From the NCBI GenBank assembly GCA_964035575.1, contig OZ037866.1, forward strand, positions 310,001 through 374,000: 64,000 nt of DNA, written 5' to 3'. The notes beneath the pieces are model-generated. The model saw only the letters and a program-made list of their open reading frames with translations, was not told the DNA's origin and did not search any database. Below, one piece after another: positions 19,634 to 29,220 of the stretch; the stretch's first letter is position 1, and each line of letters opens with the position of its first letter. Position numbers and translations under genes: made by a program. Origin of the DNA: Rhynchopus sp. YZ270_cl-10 (taxonomy: Eukaryota > Euglenozoa > Diplonemea > Diplonemida > Diplonemidae).

Positions 19634-20629
19634 CTACAGCTTTGCACCCCCCTCTTGATGCCCATGCGCCTCATTGAACCTCTCCAACAGGTGATCCCCA
19701 TACAGAACAGGGGGGTACCTTGGTGCCCGGTCCTGGCAGAACTGTGGCAAACATTCGACCGTGGCCGCTACATTCGGATCGAAGAAGAACGCAGTCGAAA
19801 ACCTCTCTAATCCTCTGTGGTTCACCACACGATGTCTTGGGGACACAAACACATCATTCGACATCCGCGCCAAGACGTCCCCAGCATTCACAATAAAGCA
19901 CCCCTTCGGCGCCGGAGGAACCGCACACCAGACGCCATCACAAAACACCTCCAGCCCTGCAGCACCACCGAACACTGCCAACAATGTGATCATCCCATAA
20001 TCGGTATGCGCACCAGCACCGTAACGCCCTTCCCCTGGTACTGACACCACCGGAGGGTAGTACAGAGGCCGCACCGTCGCAACGGGGTGTGCAAAACTAC
20101 GGAGAAACCCTGATAGGTCTGACACCCCCATTGCTTCGGCAATCGCCCGCACCACCCGCCGTCCTGCTGCAGTCATTTCCTTCAAATAGGTCTCCATCGC
20201 ACAACGGAACCCTGGCACCACCCCCTCACTGGGCCACACATTTTGCGACATAAACCGCCTTCCCTCCTCAAACCCCTCGGGTTCCCTTGCAAGATAGTAG
20301 CCCTCCTTTGCATCAGGCTGCGCTGAAGCATCCAGCCGCTCCTCCCCAACTGGAGTATACCCTTTCCCCGCGGTCTCTGGCGTGCCCAGAACCGACCGTT
20401 TTGTATCCTCTGAAAGTCTAAAGAAGCGTCCGCTTGCAGAGAACATATCAGCAACCACCACCTCAGAAACCCCATGGCTCCGAAGGTAAAACACCCCACT
20501 CTGTTTCAATGCCCGAACGAGATCTTCTTGGAAAAACAGATAATATGCCACGTTGTGTAGTGTGGTTCTGTTTTTTTTTGTTTTGTTTTTTTTGGTGAAA
20601 TAATCATACAGAAGGCCAGCACAACTCAA
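19634..20629 (-). CDS. 2-oxoglutarate/Fe(II) oxygenase (IPNS-like), PTS1-type tail (AKL)
   Basis: The frame encodes up to 331 residues. From ALKQSGVFYLRSHGVS onward it follows the isopenicillin-N-synthase/2OG oxygenase family. Iron ligands are the His and Asp in HTDYGMITLL and the distal His in VSPRHRVVNH; RFSTAFFF carries the 2-oxoglutarate-binding Arg and Ser. The reaction class is oxidative hydroxylation or desaturation; the substrate is unknown. The C-terminus is AKL, a peroxisome-type signal. The first ~35 residues are Lys/Asn-rich and come from an A/T run, and the usual N-terminal P-x-I-D-L strand is missing. CTGTTTTTCCAAG at 20527-20539 (minus) is a good 3' splice site, so the conserved part may start at 20526 with a first exon further upstream. 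It is separated from the acetylesterase gene by 165 bp. Confidence 0.8.
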   Translation of the reverse strand: MSCAGLLYDYFTKKNKTKKNRTTLHNVAYYLFFQEDLVRALKQSGVFYLRSHGVSEVVVADMFSASGRFFRLSEDTKRSVLGTPETAGKGYTPVGEERLDASAQPDAKEGYYLAREPEGFEEGRRFMSQNVWPSEGVVPGFRCAMETYLKEMTAAGRRVVRAIAEAMGVSDLSGFLRSFAHPVATVRPLYYPPVVSVPGEGRYGAGAHTDYGMITLLAVFGGAAGLEVFCDGVWCAVPPAPKGCFIVNAGDVLARMSNDVFVSPRHRVVNHRGLERFSTAFFFDPNVAATVECLPQFCQDRAPRYPPVLYGDHLLERFNEAHGHQEGGAKL

Positions 20630-20774
20630 TAGACCAAAACGCCGAAGGAAAAGTTTTAATTATAGACCACTATCACAAGATAGCAGCCACGGTTTTTTCT
20701 TCACAAGATCCTTAAAAGAGAGAGCAAATAGAAGGAAAAGGAAACATGCAGAAAAAAAGGGGAGGAGGGAAGAC

Positions 20775-20923
20775 CTCAAAACCGGCTGAGTACACTTCAT
20801 GGAATGAATGAGCGAGGGATGCCACCCCCACCGTGAAGATGGGGGCTAAGAAAAGGAGGGCGAAGATGTGGAAGATCCCGAGGGCTTCTGCCGCTCCTAC
20901 TACGACAACGGACCAAGGAAAAG
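20775..20923 (-). CDS. Possible internal exon of a membrane protein
   Basis: On the minus strand a T9-CCCAAAG acceptor is followed by an open stretch reading PWSVVVVGAAEALGIFHIF, ALLFLAPIFTVGVASLAHS and FHEVYSAGFE, then GAG followed by GTCTTC. It is strongly hydrophobic with two likely helices. The G-A-A-E-A-L-G pattern recalls DoxX/SURF4-like small membrane proteins, but this is only a resemblance. There is no Met at the start, so if real it is one exon of a spliced gene. The plus-strand frame over the same bases is Lys/Arg-rich and unlikely. Confidence 0.3.
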
Positions 20924-21666
20924 CTTTGGGAAAAAAAAATCAAACCAGGGCGAAATTCGTGAAAATTTCAAGCACGTCTCCGGAAGCTAGTCAACTTCCA
21001 ATCGCTGACAGCCCCCCTTCTGCATATGCTGAAGGCGTTCGACGCCCTAACAAAACAGCCATTCGAGAACGAAACGAACAATGTACTGAAAGGACATACA
21101 CAACAGCGGGTCTGGAAACCTTTGACGATGATGACGACGATGTTCTGAGTTTCCGGCTCCAATGCAGGACACAAAAAATTTCTTTTTGACAAACAAAACA
21201 TAATGGGGGTGAGGTGGCTTGGTTTATTGCTATAGACGTTGAACGGAGATAGTGTCTATCACGTTTGTAAGAGCGATTTTGGGAAGAGGGTTTGTGGGTA
21301 GGGTTGATGAGGGGGAGGGAAAAAACAAACACACAGGAGTTGCTTCTTATTTGGGAACTGTTTGCTTCCATTTTGGGTCCATATTTTTTTTTTTTCGCTT
21401 TTCGCAAAATTTCAAAGGAAAAAGGATTATATAAAGATGAACCTGAGCTTCACAGTGTTTACTCACCTTGAAAAAAGATTGAGTTTTTTTGTGCGCTCAA
21501 AGTCGGGCGAAACAAAAAAGTGGAAAAGGTGTGAATCTGCATTTAGTATTGTTGTGTGTGAATCAAAATGAATCAAAAACCGACAACTTCAAAATCATGA
21601 TTTTGTTTTCCGTTCATCCACCCCTTCTATAAGAAATTCGGGGGGGAAATGAAGTGGGGAAAAAAA

Positions 21667-21712
21667 AAAGTTGACTTGAAATAAAAAGCCCTCTCGTGAC
21701 AGTGTACCGAAA
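21667..21712 (+). repeat. C-type hairpin repeat (CTCTCGT loop)
   Basis: GTTGACTTGAAATA, AAAGCCCTCTCGTGACAG, TGTACCG. Near-identical copies are at 9322-9366 and 47103-47150. Related ones are at 37778-37828, 58672-58705 and 58857-58903, with weaker ones at 3915-3945 and 4190-4230. The loop CTCTCGT is shared with the A and B families, but the stem is weak (TACA/TGTA). All are on the plus strand. Confidence 0.8.
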
Positions 21713-22118
21713 AAAAAATGGCAACATAGACCCTCGAAAACTGAACAGAAAAAAAGTGCCCAACAAGATTTCCTCCCATATTCCCTACTCATCAATAAAA
21801 AAATAATAACGTGAATCCCGCTAAATGCAAGGGACCAAAAAAAAAAAAACACAAAAAAAACCCCCCACCTTGGTAGACCACTAAGATCTGCACTCAATCT
21901 TGGCCAAAGCCCTTTTTTTTTGTGAGGAATAGGCGCAATTCGCCAACCCTAATGAACAACTTTTTTTTTGTTGTTGCGTCCACAATCACCCTGCTAGTGC
22001 ATGACTCTGTACTCAGTGCTCGAAGGCTATTTTTGTTTTGTTTTGTTAAGAGGTTCTGTTCTCAACCTTATCTCAAAAAAAAAAAAAAAAAACCCTCCGA
22101 CAAGACAAAAAAACTAGT

Positions 22119-22967
22119 TTACAGCTTTGCCTTGCCCTGCTTCTTGAGGTGGGGTGCCACGAGGCCTCCGTCCGTTGCCTTGTGGAGACGGGACATTCCT
22201 CTGATCCATTTGTCCGGCATTGTGGCCTTTGCCTTCATGTAGCCTTCGACAGAGGCATGCGGGAGAGCAAGGAGCTTGCCTTGCTGATAGGCGTCAAGGG
22301 TGAAACGTGCCACGTGGTCGGGCTTGAGGATGCCGTCCACACCTGCCACACCTCCTCCCTTGGAGGCGGCAATCATGTCTGTGTCGACTGCTTGTGGGCA
22401 CAGACAGGTGACACCAATGTTGTCGTCGTAATGGGTAAATGCAAGCCACTCAGCAACAGACACTGCAGCAGCCTTTGTCACAGCGTAAGGCAGTCCCCCA
22501 ACCTGCGTCAGCAGCCCTGCTGCGGAGGCAGTGATGATGAACCCACCCTCCTTCGCAGCAAGCATGTCCGGGAGGCAGTGGCGTGCTGCCCAGATGATGT
22601 GCATCGTGTTGACCTGCACTGCAAGCTCCCATTCGTCGTTGCTTACTTCGGGGCCGCCGAAGCCGCCGGTGATGCCTGCGTTGGCGGCAAAGATCTGGAT
22701 GGGTCCGTGGTTGATTTTGACGAAACTGATCATTTTGCGAATCTCACCTTCTTTAGAGACATCGCACTTCACAGCCTGCACCACCGTGCCTGTCTTGGCA
22801 AGACGCTCTGCAACGAGAGACGCATTCTTGAAGTTGATGTCCGCAACAATCACAACCCGCGCTCCACGCGCGCACATCTCCTCGCACAGCGCTGCACCAA
22901 TCCCGGACCCGCCGCCGGTCACCACACACACCTTCCCGGCAACAGCAAACTGTCTTGGCTTGGACAT
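22119..22967 (-). CDS. Short-chain dehydrogenase/reductase 2, PTS1-type tail (AKL)
   Basis: 282 residues from ATG 22967 (MSKPRQFAVAGKVCVV), which aligns with the start of SDR 1. In-frame codons continue to 23072 but have no counterpart there. Motifs are the same: TGGGSGIG, ADINF, FAANAG, ITASAAG, YAVTK and PQAVDT. The tail is KKQGKAKL, a peroxisome-type AKL signal. Relative to SDR 1, residues ~68-80 and the last ~85 are diverged while the middle is almost identical in DNA. The pair either arose by recent duplication or is homogenised by conversion. The substrate is unknown. Confidence 0.9.
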   Translation of the reverse strand: MSKPRQFAVAGKVCVVTGGGSGIGAALCEEMCARGARVVIVADINFKNASLVAERLAKTGTVVQAVKCDVSKEGEIRKMISFVKINHGPIQIFAANAGITGGFGGPEVSNDEWELAVQVNTMHIIWAARHCLPDMLAAKEGGFIITASAAGLLTQVGGLPYAVTKAAAVSVAEWLAFTHYDDNIGVTCLCPQAVDTDMIAASKGGGVAGVDGILKPDHVARFTLDAYQQGKLLALPHASVEGYMKAKATMPDKWIRGMSRLHKATDGGLVAPHLKKQGKAKL

Positions 22968-23291
22968 TATGTCAGTCCCGTGTATGCTGTAATCGGATAT
23001 AATAGTGGGGAATGTCATGGCTCTCACGAGGGGGTGTGATCGGGGGTCCAAATCACCCAACAAAAAATACAAAATATTATATCATACAATACAGCGAGTG
23101 ATGTAGTAGGGGATTAAACGGTACTGAAGCAACGAACATCCACCCCACCCCTTCCACCACCCCCCTCCTTCAGGACAAAGGCAACCCCCACCCCCATCCT
23201 CTCACTACCACCCCCTTTTTCGCCTGCCATCAATGTTAGGGAGCATCTGGCCAAGCTATCCTACAGTGCATATCGTCCTTATCCCTCCACC

Positions 23292-23600
23292 CCACCCCCC
23301 AGACCAGGCACCTCTCTGCTCTGGCAGTGCAGCAGAAGGTATGTGGCCACATGCTTCCTATACCGTAACCCTCATCCCACCCTCAGTGACCCCCTTACCC
23401 CTCCTTGCATCTGTGTTCTCATCTCCGCATGGAAGGTGCCACAGAGGGTGATCCCCTCATCATGGGGATTGACCTCAGAACTGTCCCCCGAAACGCACCG
23501 CGAAATGCTTCTGAACTCAGAGGTCATTGCCGTCAACCAGGACGCCCTGTATCCGCTCTGCATGGAACGCAGACGGCGGAGGTGTTGAGTCTGTTGAGTA
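23292..23600 (+). pseudogene. Relic of an intron-containing GH27-like glycosidase gene
   Basis: The plus strand encodes GDPLIMGIDLR (from ~23448) and, one frame over, LSPETHREMLLNSEVIAVNQD to ~23550. Together these match the C-terminal half of the canonical GH27 barrel; a one-base deletion after DLR breaks the frame. Upstream, a pyrimidine-rich CCCCCCAG is followed by a short stretch reading TRHLSALAVQQ and then GTATGT. This fits a 36-bp exon carrying the GH27 HFS-W-A motif region, with the intron ending at CCACAG. No upstream catalytic part was found. The sequence is a different GH27 subgroup from the five genes at 44.8-55.7 kb and lies on the opposite strand. Confidence 0.6.
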
Positions 23601-23975
23601 TGCTGTGCGTGGTACACCGCAGAACATAGCAAAAAAAAAAAACCAATTCGGCAGCTTTTTTTTTTCCATTTTCGGGGGACGAGGGGGAGGGGAGAGTGAA
23701 TAGAAGAATAGGGGAGAGATCCGTGTGCAGGGTATTGCACACAGAAAAAAGCATTGCTGCATTTTTTTATGCTTTAGGTAGGTATGTATCTGTTTCTGTC
23801 TTTACGTCTGCTTACCATGTGTCTCCCCCCCCCCCCTCCTGGGTCCAGGGAGCATTTCCTCTAAGAAAATGCCAAAGCCCTCGACACAAAAAAAAAAAAA
23901 TGAGGAGACAAGGTGTATGCAAACGAAGCGAAAACTCTTACAATAATGGGGCGCAGAATGCGGGGGGGGAATGCA

Positions 23976-24109
23976 TAATGGTGGCAGGATTGTGATGGGA
24001 GCCCATTGGAATACGCAAAATACAGCAAAATACATCACCATGTACTGTGATGTATTTTGATGTATTTTGCGTATTCCAATGGGCTCCCATCACAATCCTG
24101 CCACCATTA
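23976..24109. mobile_element. 134-bp near-perfect palindrome
   Basis: Two 63-bp arms differ at one position (CAGC versus CATC near the centre) around an 8-base centre CATGTACT. The outer ends read TAATGGTGGCAGGATTGTG and its complement. The arms contain two AAATACATC-type words. Such identity means recent origin or constant repair. It is non-coding. Confidence 0.85.
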
Positions 24110-24530
24110 GGGCTGCAGTGCCGGTGAGGGCGGCATGCAAAAGCTCAAATAATCAAAAAATAAAATAAAAATAAAATAAAAAAAATGCCATGGTGGTGGT
24201 GTCTGTACACTTGAGGCTCAGGCCGACCGTACACGACTGCCTTCTCTTCTGATCCAAAAAGAGGGCAACACGAATGATAAATGGGGAAGGGGAAGCAAAG
24301 GTGCATCAAACGCAAAAGACGCCTTGAACCTGCAAACAAAAAACAAAAAACAAAAAAAACAAAAAAAAAAAAAATATTTCATACTTCCTATTCTACTGAA
24401 TAGAAGGTAAAATAATATGATAGGATACAATAAATGCACCCAAACTATTTTTTTTTCTTTTATGTGGATTGTTTGTTTCTGATATATAAAAAAAACGTTT
24501 CTCAGCTAAAAGCCAAGGAACAGCTTTTGG

Positions 24531-24720
24531 TTGCATACTTCAAGGTGTGGTTTCATACATCACAGCCCATATGTGATCCGGCGGATGGGCCACGAGGGAG
24601 TGCGGGCACAGCTGATAGACATGCAGAAAAATCTCGTGTCTTTTCAGCCTGTACCCCTCCCCCGCAAGAACGCCAGACAAACGTTGGGGGTGCAGATGTG
24701 TGTCACATTTTTTTATAAAA
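24531..24720 (+). pseudogene. Possible retroelement integrase-like remnant
   Basis: A plus-strand frame reads FIHHSPYVIRRMGHEGVRAQ followed by LIDMQKNLVSF. The H-x(n)-GHEGVRAQL pattern resembles the N-terminal zinc-binding region of LTR-retrotransposon integrases. The expected CxxC and catalytic DDE core were not found, so this is weak. Confidence 0.2.
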
Positions 24721-25320
24721 AAATGGGGTTCCGCCCTGTGGAACGTTTTCCTAATGGTGTCTCTCTCCTAGTAATGCACACGGACGCTTGTACACACCTT
24801 TGGGGAAAGCATGCAGCGGCACATCCATGGCAGGAGGGAATTCAGATGGAGAATATGAGGCACAAAACAAAAAAGGCCTCCGGAGTGGAAAAGAGGGGGG
24901 AAAAAAAAATGAAGAAATGAAAATAAAACCAGGTGAAAAAAAATTGTGGGAAAAACTTGACGAAGAGGGGTGCTGGCAACCCTCATGCATACACTTGATT
25001 TTTTTTCTTCCGTGCACACACGAGACAAACAAACAAACACCACAACTGCTTTTACGTCATGGCTTCACGTCAAAGTCTTAAATTACACCCACGCACATAA
25101 CACTAGAGCAAAAAATAAAAGTGTATAAGATGATTCTAAGCCTGTCGTGCTTAGTCACCTTACGAAGAAACGAAAAACAAAAAAGAAAGCTTGAAAGATG
25201 AAGACCTCAAGAGGCACGACACATCTTTGCAATAAAGAAATTATAAAAATCAGTAACGACCATGACGGCGTGGATCAAAAACAAAAGGACCAACACCAGT
25301 CAAGGTCAAGGGCTCAGAGC

Positions 25321-28300
25321 TTAGTCGATCCAGGGACGGGCCTGCTTGACCTCAAGGTGTCCACGGGAGTTGTCAGTGGTGCGTGTGATCTTGAACTCAA
25401 TGTCCATCGCAAAGCTGCTGCCACCGGACAGCTGGGTCTTGTAGTGCGCCTGGATCTTCTCCATGGCAACACGCAGCTCCTCAATCTCGTCGTCCTCAAG
25501 CACGTTCGTTGTCGGCACAGGCAGGCCGTACACAGTCTCGACGTTCGACCGGCGGATGTACTGGTTGATCCACTGGTACTCGATGGAGCCGTCCGGTGCG
25601 TTTCCAAGTACACGGGCCAGAAGGAACTCGTCCGGGACCGAGTTCACTGTCTCCCCACCCACCACAATGGGCTCCGGGTTCGTGACAGAGATCTCCCCGT
25701 ACTGTGCGTTGACGTAGTGGCCGTCGCCCGCCTGGAAGATGTTCTTCGTGACACCCACACCGTTGACCTGCTCGTCCCCGTAGCTCTCGTGCGCCAGCAC
25801 ACCCATGTAGGTCTTGAAGTGGTCGATGCGGTAGAAGTCACGCTCCTCAAAGGCACGGAACGTCCACAGCCCCGCCCACACCTTCTTCGCCGACTCCGCA
25901 AGCACTCCCTCATCCGGGTCGTGTGTCGTCGACTCGTACAGCCCGGCGCCGTTGAACCCCTCAAGGTCCTCGTTGTTTGTCGACGAACGCAGACGCACGG
26001 AGCGCAGCATCGTCCCGTCGGTCTCCGCCCAGAAGGTGTGCACGGTGTTCAGCTTCGCCACAATGTCTGCCGGCACCTCACCCTTCTTCATGTCCTTACG
26101 GAAGTCCTTCAGCTTGTCGTCCCGCGTGGCCGCGTCGTCAATGAAGGTCGCGTCCTGCATGATGGCCGTAATCTGCTCGTAGAAGGTCTTCCCCGCCGCC
26201 ACGTCGTCTCCGGGCGCAACACACAGACGACGGAACTCGCCGTTCGGCACCTCGAGCATCGTGTCTGGGTCCGTGTCCGTCCCCTCGCAACGCTTCGCCT
26301 TCATGTACTCGTCGTACACCGTGAACGGAATGGCATACCCGTCCGGCACCTGCCCGGGCAGCAGAATCTTCGCCAGCTCCGCCACGTTCGACGCCTTCGC
26401 CCCGTAGCGCACCCAGTCCGCCATCCCAATCGTCGTCAGGCGTGCAGCCTCCGTCACCGTCATGTCGCTTTCCGGCGTCTGCGGCTCCGACGGCTGCACA
26501 CTCGCCAGCCACGCCAGACGCTCCGCCTCCGTCGCCTCCTCAAGCGAGTACCCGTCCACAGTCACCGTGTACTTCACAATCTTCCCCACAAGGGCAACCA
26601 CGTCCGGCGCAGTCGACGCACCGCGCACGTACGCGTTCGGCATGTTGTTCTGCTTCGCCTTCAGGTTGATGTGCGACAGCGGCGTCTGCGGCTCGTCCGT
26701 GATGATCCCACCAACGTGCGACAGGTCGTTCGGGATGTGCTTGAACACCACCACGTCCTTGATCGAGAACGTCTCCGACCCGGTCTCAATCACACGCAGC
26801 GTCCCGAACCCAACCCCCAGGTTCAGCGGCGAGAACGTCACTCCCGCGTACAGCGCCTCGCTCAGCACCACCGCCACCCCCGCAGCCTCAAACGCCGCCT
26901 TGTCCGCCTCGTACAGTGCCGTCTGCGACGCCGACGCAGGGAAGTGGTACAGCTTCCCCGCAGCCGCCGGGAACGCCGCCGCAATCACCCCGTACGCCTT
27001 GATCGTCAGTGCCGCCGCCACCGGGTCCGTCGGCCAGAACTCCACCGTGTACAGCCCCGTGGTCCCTGTCGGCGACTCGTACGTGTCGTGCGCAATCATC
27101 GTCCCCGCAATGTTCTTCCGCTCGTCGAAGAAGTACGAGTCCGTGTTGAACTGCCCAAGCCCGGAGTTCCCGGTGTACAGCCCCAGCGCCCCGCTCACAA
27201 AGTTGTAGTGGTACTGGTGCAGCCCCGTGTTCATGAAGTACAGGCTCGGGTTCGCTGTGTTGATGTCCATGATCACAAACTTCACCTCCAGCACCCCGAG
27301 TGCCCCAGGCACCGTGCTCCGTGCCGCCAGTCCCTCAAAGTCCGCACGTGTCGACAGCGTTGTCAGGTAGTCCACGTTCAGGTCTGAGCACGCCATGCGC
27401 ACTGTGATTCCGTCGCGCGTCTGCGAGGTGTCCGAGGTGAATTGGATCAGTGCCCCGTCCTTCGAGGTCAGTGTGCTCGTGAACTCTGACTTCGACCCCG
27501 ACTGCTTGAAGACCTGTGTCGGCGGCAAGTTTCCGGTCGTGCTCGAGAGCGTCACGTAGTCGTAGTTCGACTCTGTTTTGAACTCAGACCACACCAGGGT
27601 CTGGTACTGCTTCGAGCATGCTGCGTACCAGCACACGTCCTCGTTGTTTGCGTACTGCGCCTCGGTGTCGGCCGGGTACACCAGCGTCCCTGCGTCGTCT
27701 GCCGTGAGCACGATCTTCTGCGCAGCGTCGCACGCCGTGGGGAACGTGAAGGCCGCAGGCGGGGGTGTTGGGGGCGTCGGCCCGGTAGCCCCACACGTCC
27801 ACGACACAGTGAACCCAGTTGCAGTCTCCAGGTCGTCCGAGAGGAAGTGCACCACCGCACCGTCCTTCCCAGTCACAGTGATGGGCGAAGGGATTGTGTT
27901 CCCCGAGTGCTGGCCCCTCTCCGTCGCAGGCACCCCGTTCACAACCTCGTACGTCGTCACGTAGTCGTAGTCTGCCTCCGTGTCAAACTGCGGGTATGTC
28001 AGCGTCAGCTCGTCCGCGCACGCAACGTACCAGCACGGGTCCTGCTTCACCGGGTAGTTCTGCCCTGTTCCAGGGTGCACAAACTGGCCCGACGCACCCG
28101 ACAGCGACTGGCTCAGGCTTGCGTCACATGCCGCAGGGAACGGCGACGGCACAGACACCCCGCACGTCCACGACACAGTGAACCCGGTCGCCGTCACATA
28201 GTTGTCCGAGTGGAAGTGCACCACTGCACCGTCCTTCCCTGTCACAGTGATGGGCGAAGGGGTTGTGGTTCCTGCATGCCTGCCCAGCTGCGTCGCGCTT

Positions 28301-28563
28301 GCCCCGTTCACAACGTCGTACGTCGTCACATAGTCGTAGCCTGCCTCTGTGTTGAACTGCGAGAACGTCAGCGTCAGCTCGTCGGCACACGCAACGTACC
28401 AGCACGGGTCCTGCAGCACCAGGTAGTCCTGCCCTGTTCCGGGGTGCTCAAACTGGCCCGACGCACCGGACAGCGACTGGCGCATGTTTGTATCGCATGC
28501 CGAAGGGAACTGTGCCTCTGCAACAGCTGCAGCAAGGCCCACAAGAGCCACACTCCTCAGCAT
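25321..28563 (-). CDS. Secreted CUB protein with dikinase-like phosphohistidine and ATP-grasp regions
   Basis: 1080 residues with a signal peptide (MLRSVALVGLAAAVAEA). Three CUB-like modules lie at ~20-135, 140-255 and 265-395; the first two are near copies with CWYVACADELTLT and HF(H/L)SD motifs. A ~220-residue linker domain follows. A segment resembling the phosphohistidine swivelling domain of PEP-utilising enzymes is at ~618-650 (GGIITDEPQTPLSHINLKAK, His ~632). A pyruvate-phosphate-dikinase/PEP-synthase ATP-binding domain is at ~714-1080, with YGAKASNVAEL, GYAIPFTVYDEYM, LRSSTNNEDLEGFNGAG and, at the end, AMDIEFKI and KQARPW. In PPDK the ATP-grasp part precedes the His domain; here the order is reversed and the PEP-binding barrel is absent. 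Predicted to be exported, where ATP would be scarce, so activity is uncertain. Confidence 0.85.
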   Translation of the reverse strand: MLRSVALVGLAAAVAEAQFPSACDTNMRQSLSGASGQFEHPGTGQDYLVLQDPCWYVACADELTLTFSQFNTEAGYDYVTTYDVVNGASATQLGRHAGTTTPSPITVTGKDGAVVHFHSDNYVTATGFTVSWTCGVSVPSPFPAACDASLSQSLSGASGQFVHPGTGQNYPVKQDPCWYVACADELTLTYPQFDTEADYDYVTTYEVVNGVPATERGQHSGNTIPSPITVTGKDGAVVHFLSDDLETATGFTVSWTCGATGPTPPTPPPAAFTFPTACDAAQKIVLTADDAGTLVYPADTEAQYANNEDVCWYAACSKQYQTLVWSEFKTESNYDYVTLSSTTGNLPPTQVFKQSGSKSEFTSTLTSKDGALIQFTSDTSQTRDGITVRMACSDLNVDYLTTLSTRADFEGLAARSTVPGALGVLEVKFVIMDINTANPSLYFMNTGLHQYHYNFVSGALGLYTGNSGLGQFNTDSYFFDERKNIAGTMIAHDTYESPTGTTGLYTVEFWPTDPVAAALTIKAYGVIAAAFPAAAGKLYHFPASASQTALYEADKAAFEAAGVAVVLSEALYAGVTFSPLNLGVGFGTLRVIETGSETFSIKDVVVFKHIPNDLSHVGGIITDEPQTPLSHINLKAKQNNMPNAYVRGASTAPDVVALVGKIVKYTVTVDGYSLEEATEAERLAWLASVQPSEPQTPESDMTVTEAARLTTIGMADWVRYGAKASNVAELAKILLPGQVPDGYAIPFTVYDEYMKAKRCEGTDTDPDTMLEVPNGEFRRLCVAPGDDVAAGKTFYEQITAIMQDATFIDDAATRDDKLKDFRKDMKKGEVPADIVAKLNTVHTFWAETDGTMLRSVRLRSSTNNEDLEGFNGAGLYESTTHDPDEGVLAESAKKVWAGLWTFRAFEERDFYRIDHFKTYMGVLAHESYGDEQVNGVGVTKNIFQAGDGHYVNAQYGEISVTNPEPIVVGGETVNSVPDEFLLARVLGNAPDGSIEYQWINQYIRRSNVETVYGLPVPTTNVLEDDEIEELRVAMEKIQAHYKTQLSGGSSFAMDIEFKITRTTDNSRGHLEVKQARPWID

Positions 28564-29220
28564 TGTTAGTTTTTTTATAGTTTTTTTATGGAGTTACCCT
28601 ACAATGGTTAAAATGGTGAAAACGGTAAAAAATCGGATTTTTTTGAACGGCTTTTTTCGGAGGTGAGGGGAGTTCGTTCCAGTCACACAGGAAGGTATGC
28701 TGTGATAGTATACTGTGGGTGTCCGTGGGGATAACATATGCCTTCACAAATAAGAACTGCGCTTTTTTTTCCTTTTCCTTTTCACTTACTTGCAAAACCC
28801 TGTCCACCCCCCCGCCGCGGTACTCCTTCCGCGGCTCAAGCCCTTTTCTGCCAGGACCTCCTGGAGCAGGCGGTTCTCCCCAGGTCCCTATGCGGTGTCC
28901 ACTCGACGGATCTCACCTAGAACCGGAGCGTCTCAAAGGCTTCAGGGTGGGTGTTGTTTTTGGGTGGGGGCTTCAGAAATGCATGATGGAATACATTGAA
29001 AAAAAATAAGATAAAAATATTTAAGAAAGAACGATAGGGGAAGTGGAGAGGAAAAAGGGAAGAAAAATGAAAGATATGGTCAAAGAACTGACATAAAAGA
29101 GGTTGAAAAACAGTGCAAACCCCTCGCCTGCGGACGCAGGAACTGATTATTATCCACAGGGTTATCGAACCCCAGAGCACTTCATTGGCATGCATACGGT
29201 GGCAAAATGAAAAATAATAT

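Larger units (their letters stand above)
20630..22118. other. Intergenic spacer with possible exon
   Basis: Contains an F-type repeat (20654-20735), a possible membrane-protein exon (20775-20923), an A-type hairpin (21430-21470) and a C-type repeat (21667-21712). 20924-21430 has no homopolymer excess, but no gene could be assigned on either strand. Confidence 0.55.
22968..25320. other. Intergenic spacer with GH27 relic and palindrome
   Basis: Holds a decayed plus-strand GH27-like gene piece (23292-23600), a near-perfect 134-bp palindrome (23976-24109), a bent-stem repeat around TATTCTACTGAATAGA (24375-24418), a possible integrase-like relic (24531-24720) and an A-type hairpin (25117-25161). 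The remainder is A- and C-rich with no gene. Confidence 0.6.

Noticed and set aside
25198..27387. 729-codon plus-strand frame, Arg/His/Val-rich
   Set aside because: Shadow of the GC-rich CUB/dikinase gene; it has no domain and extreme composition.
29130..29185. tRNA-like T-arm (GGGGTTCGATAACCC on minus), also near 31645 and 53905
   Set aside because: No acceptor stem, D-arm or anticodon arm could be built around any of the three. The similarity is limited to a few bases within repeats.
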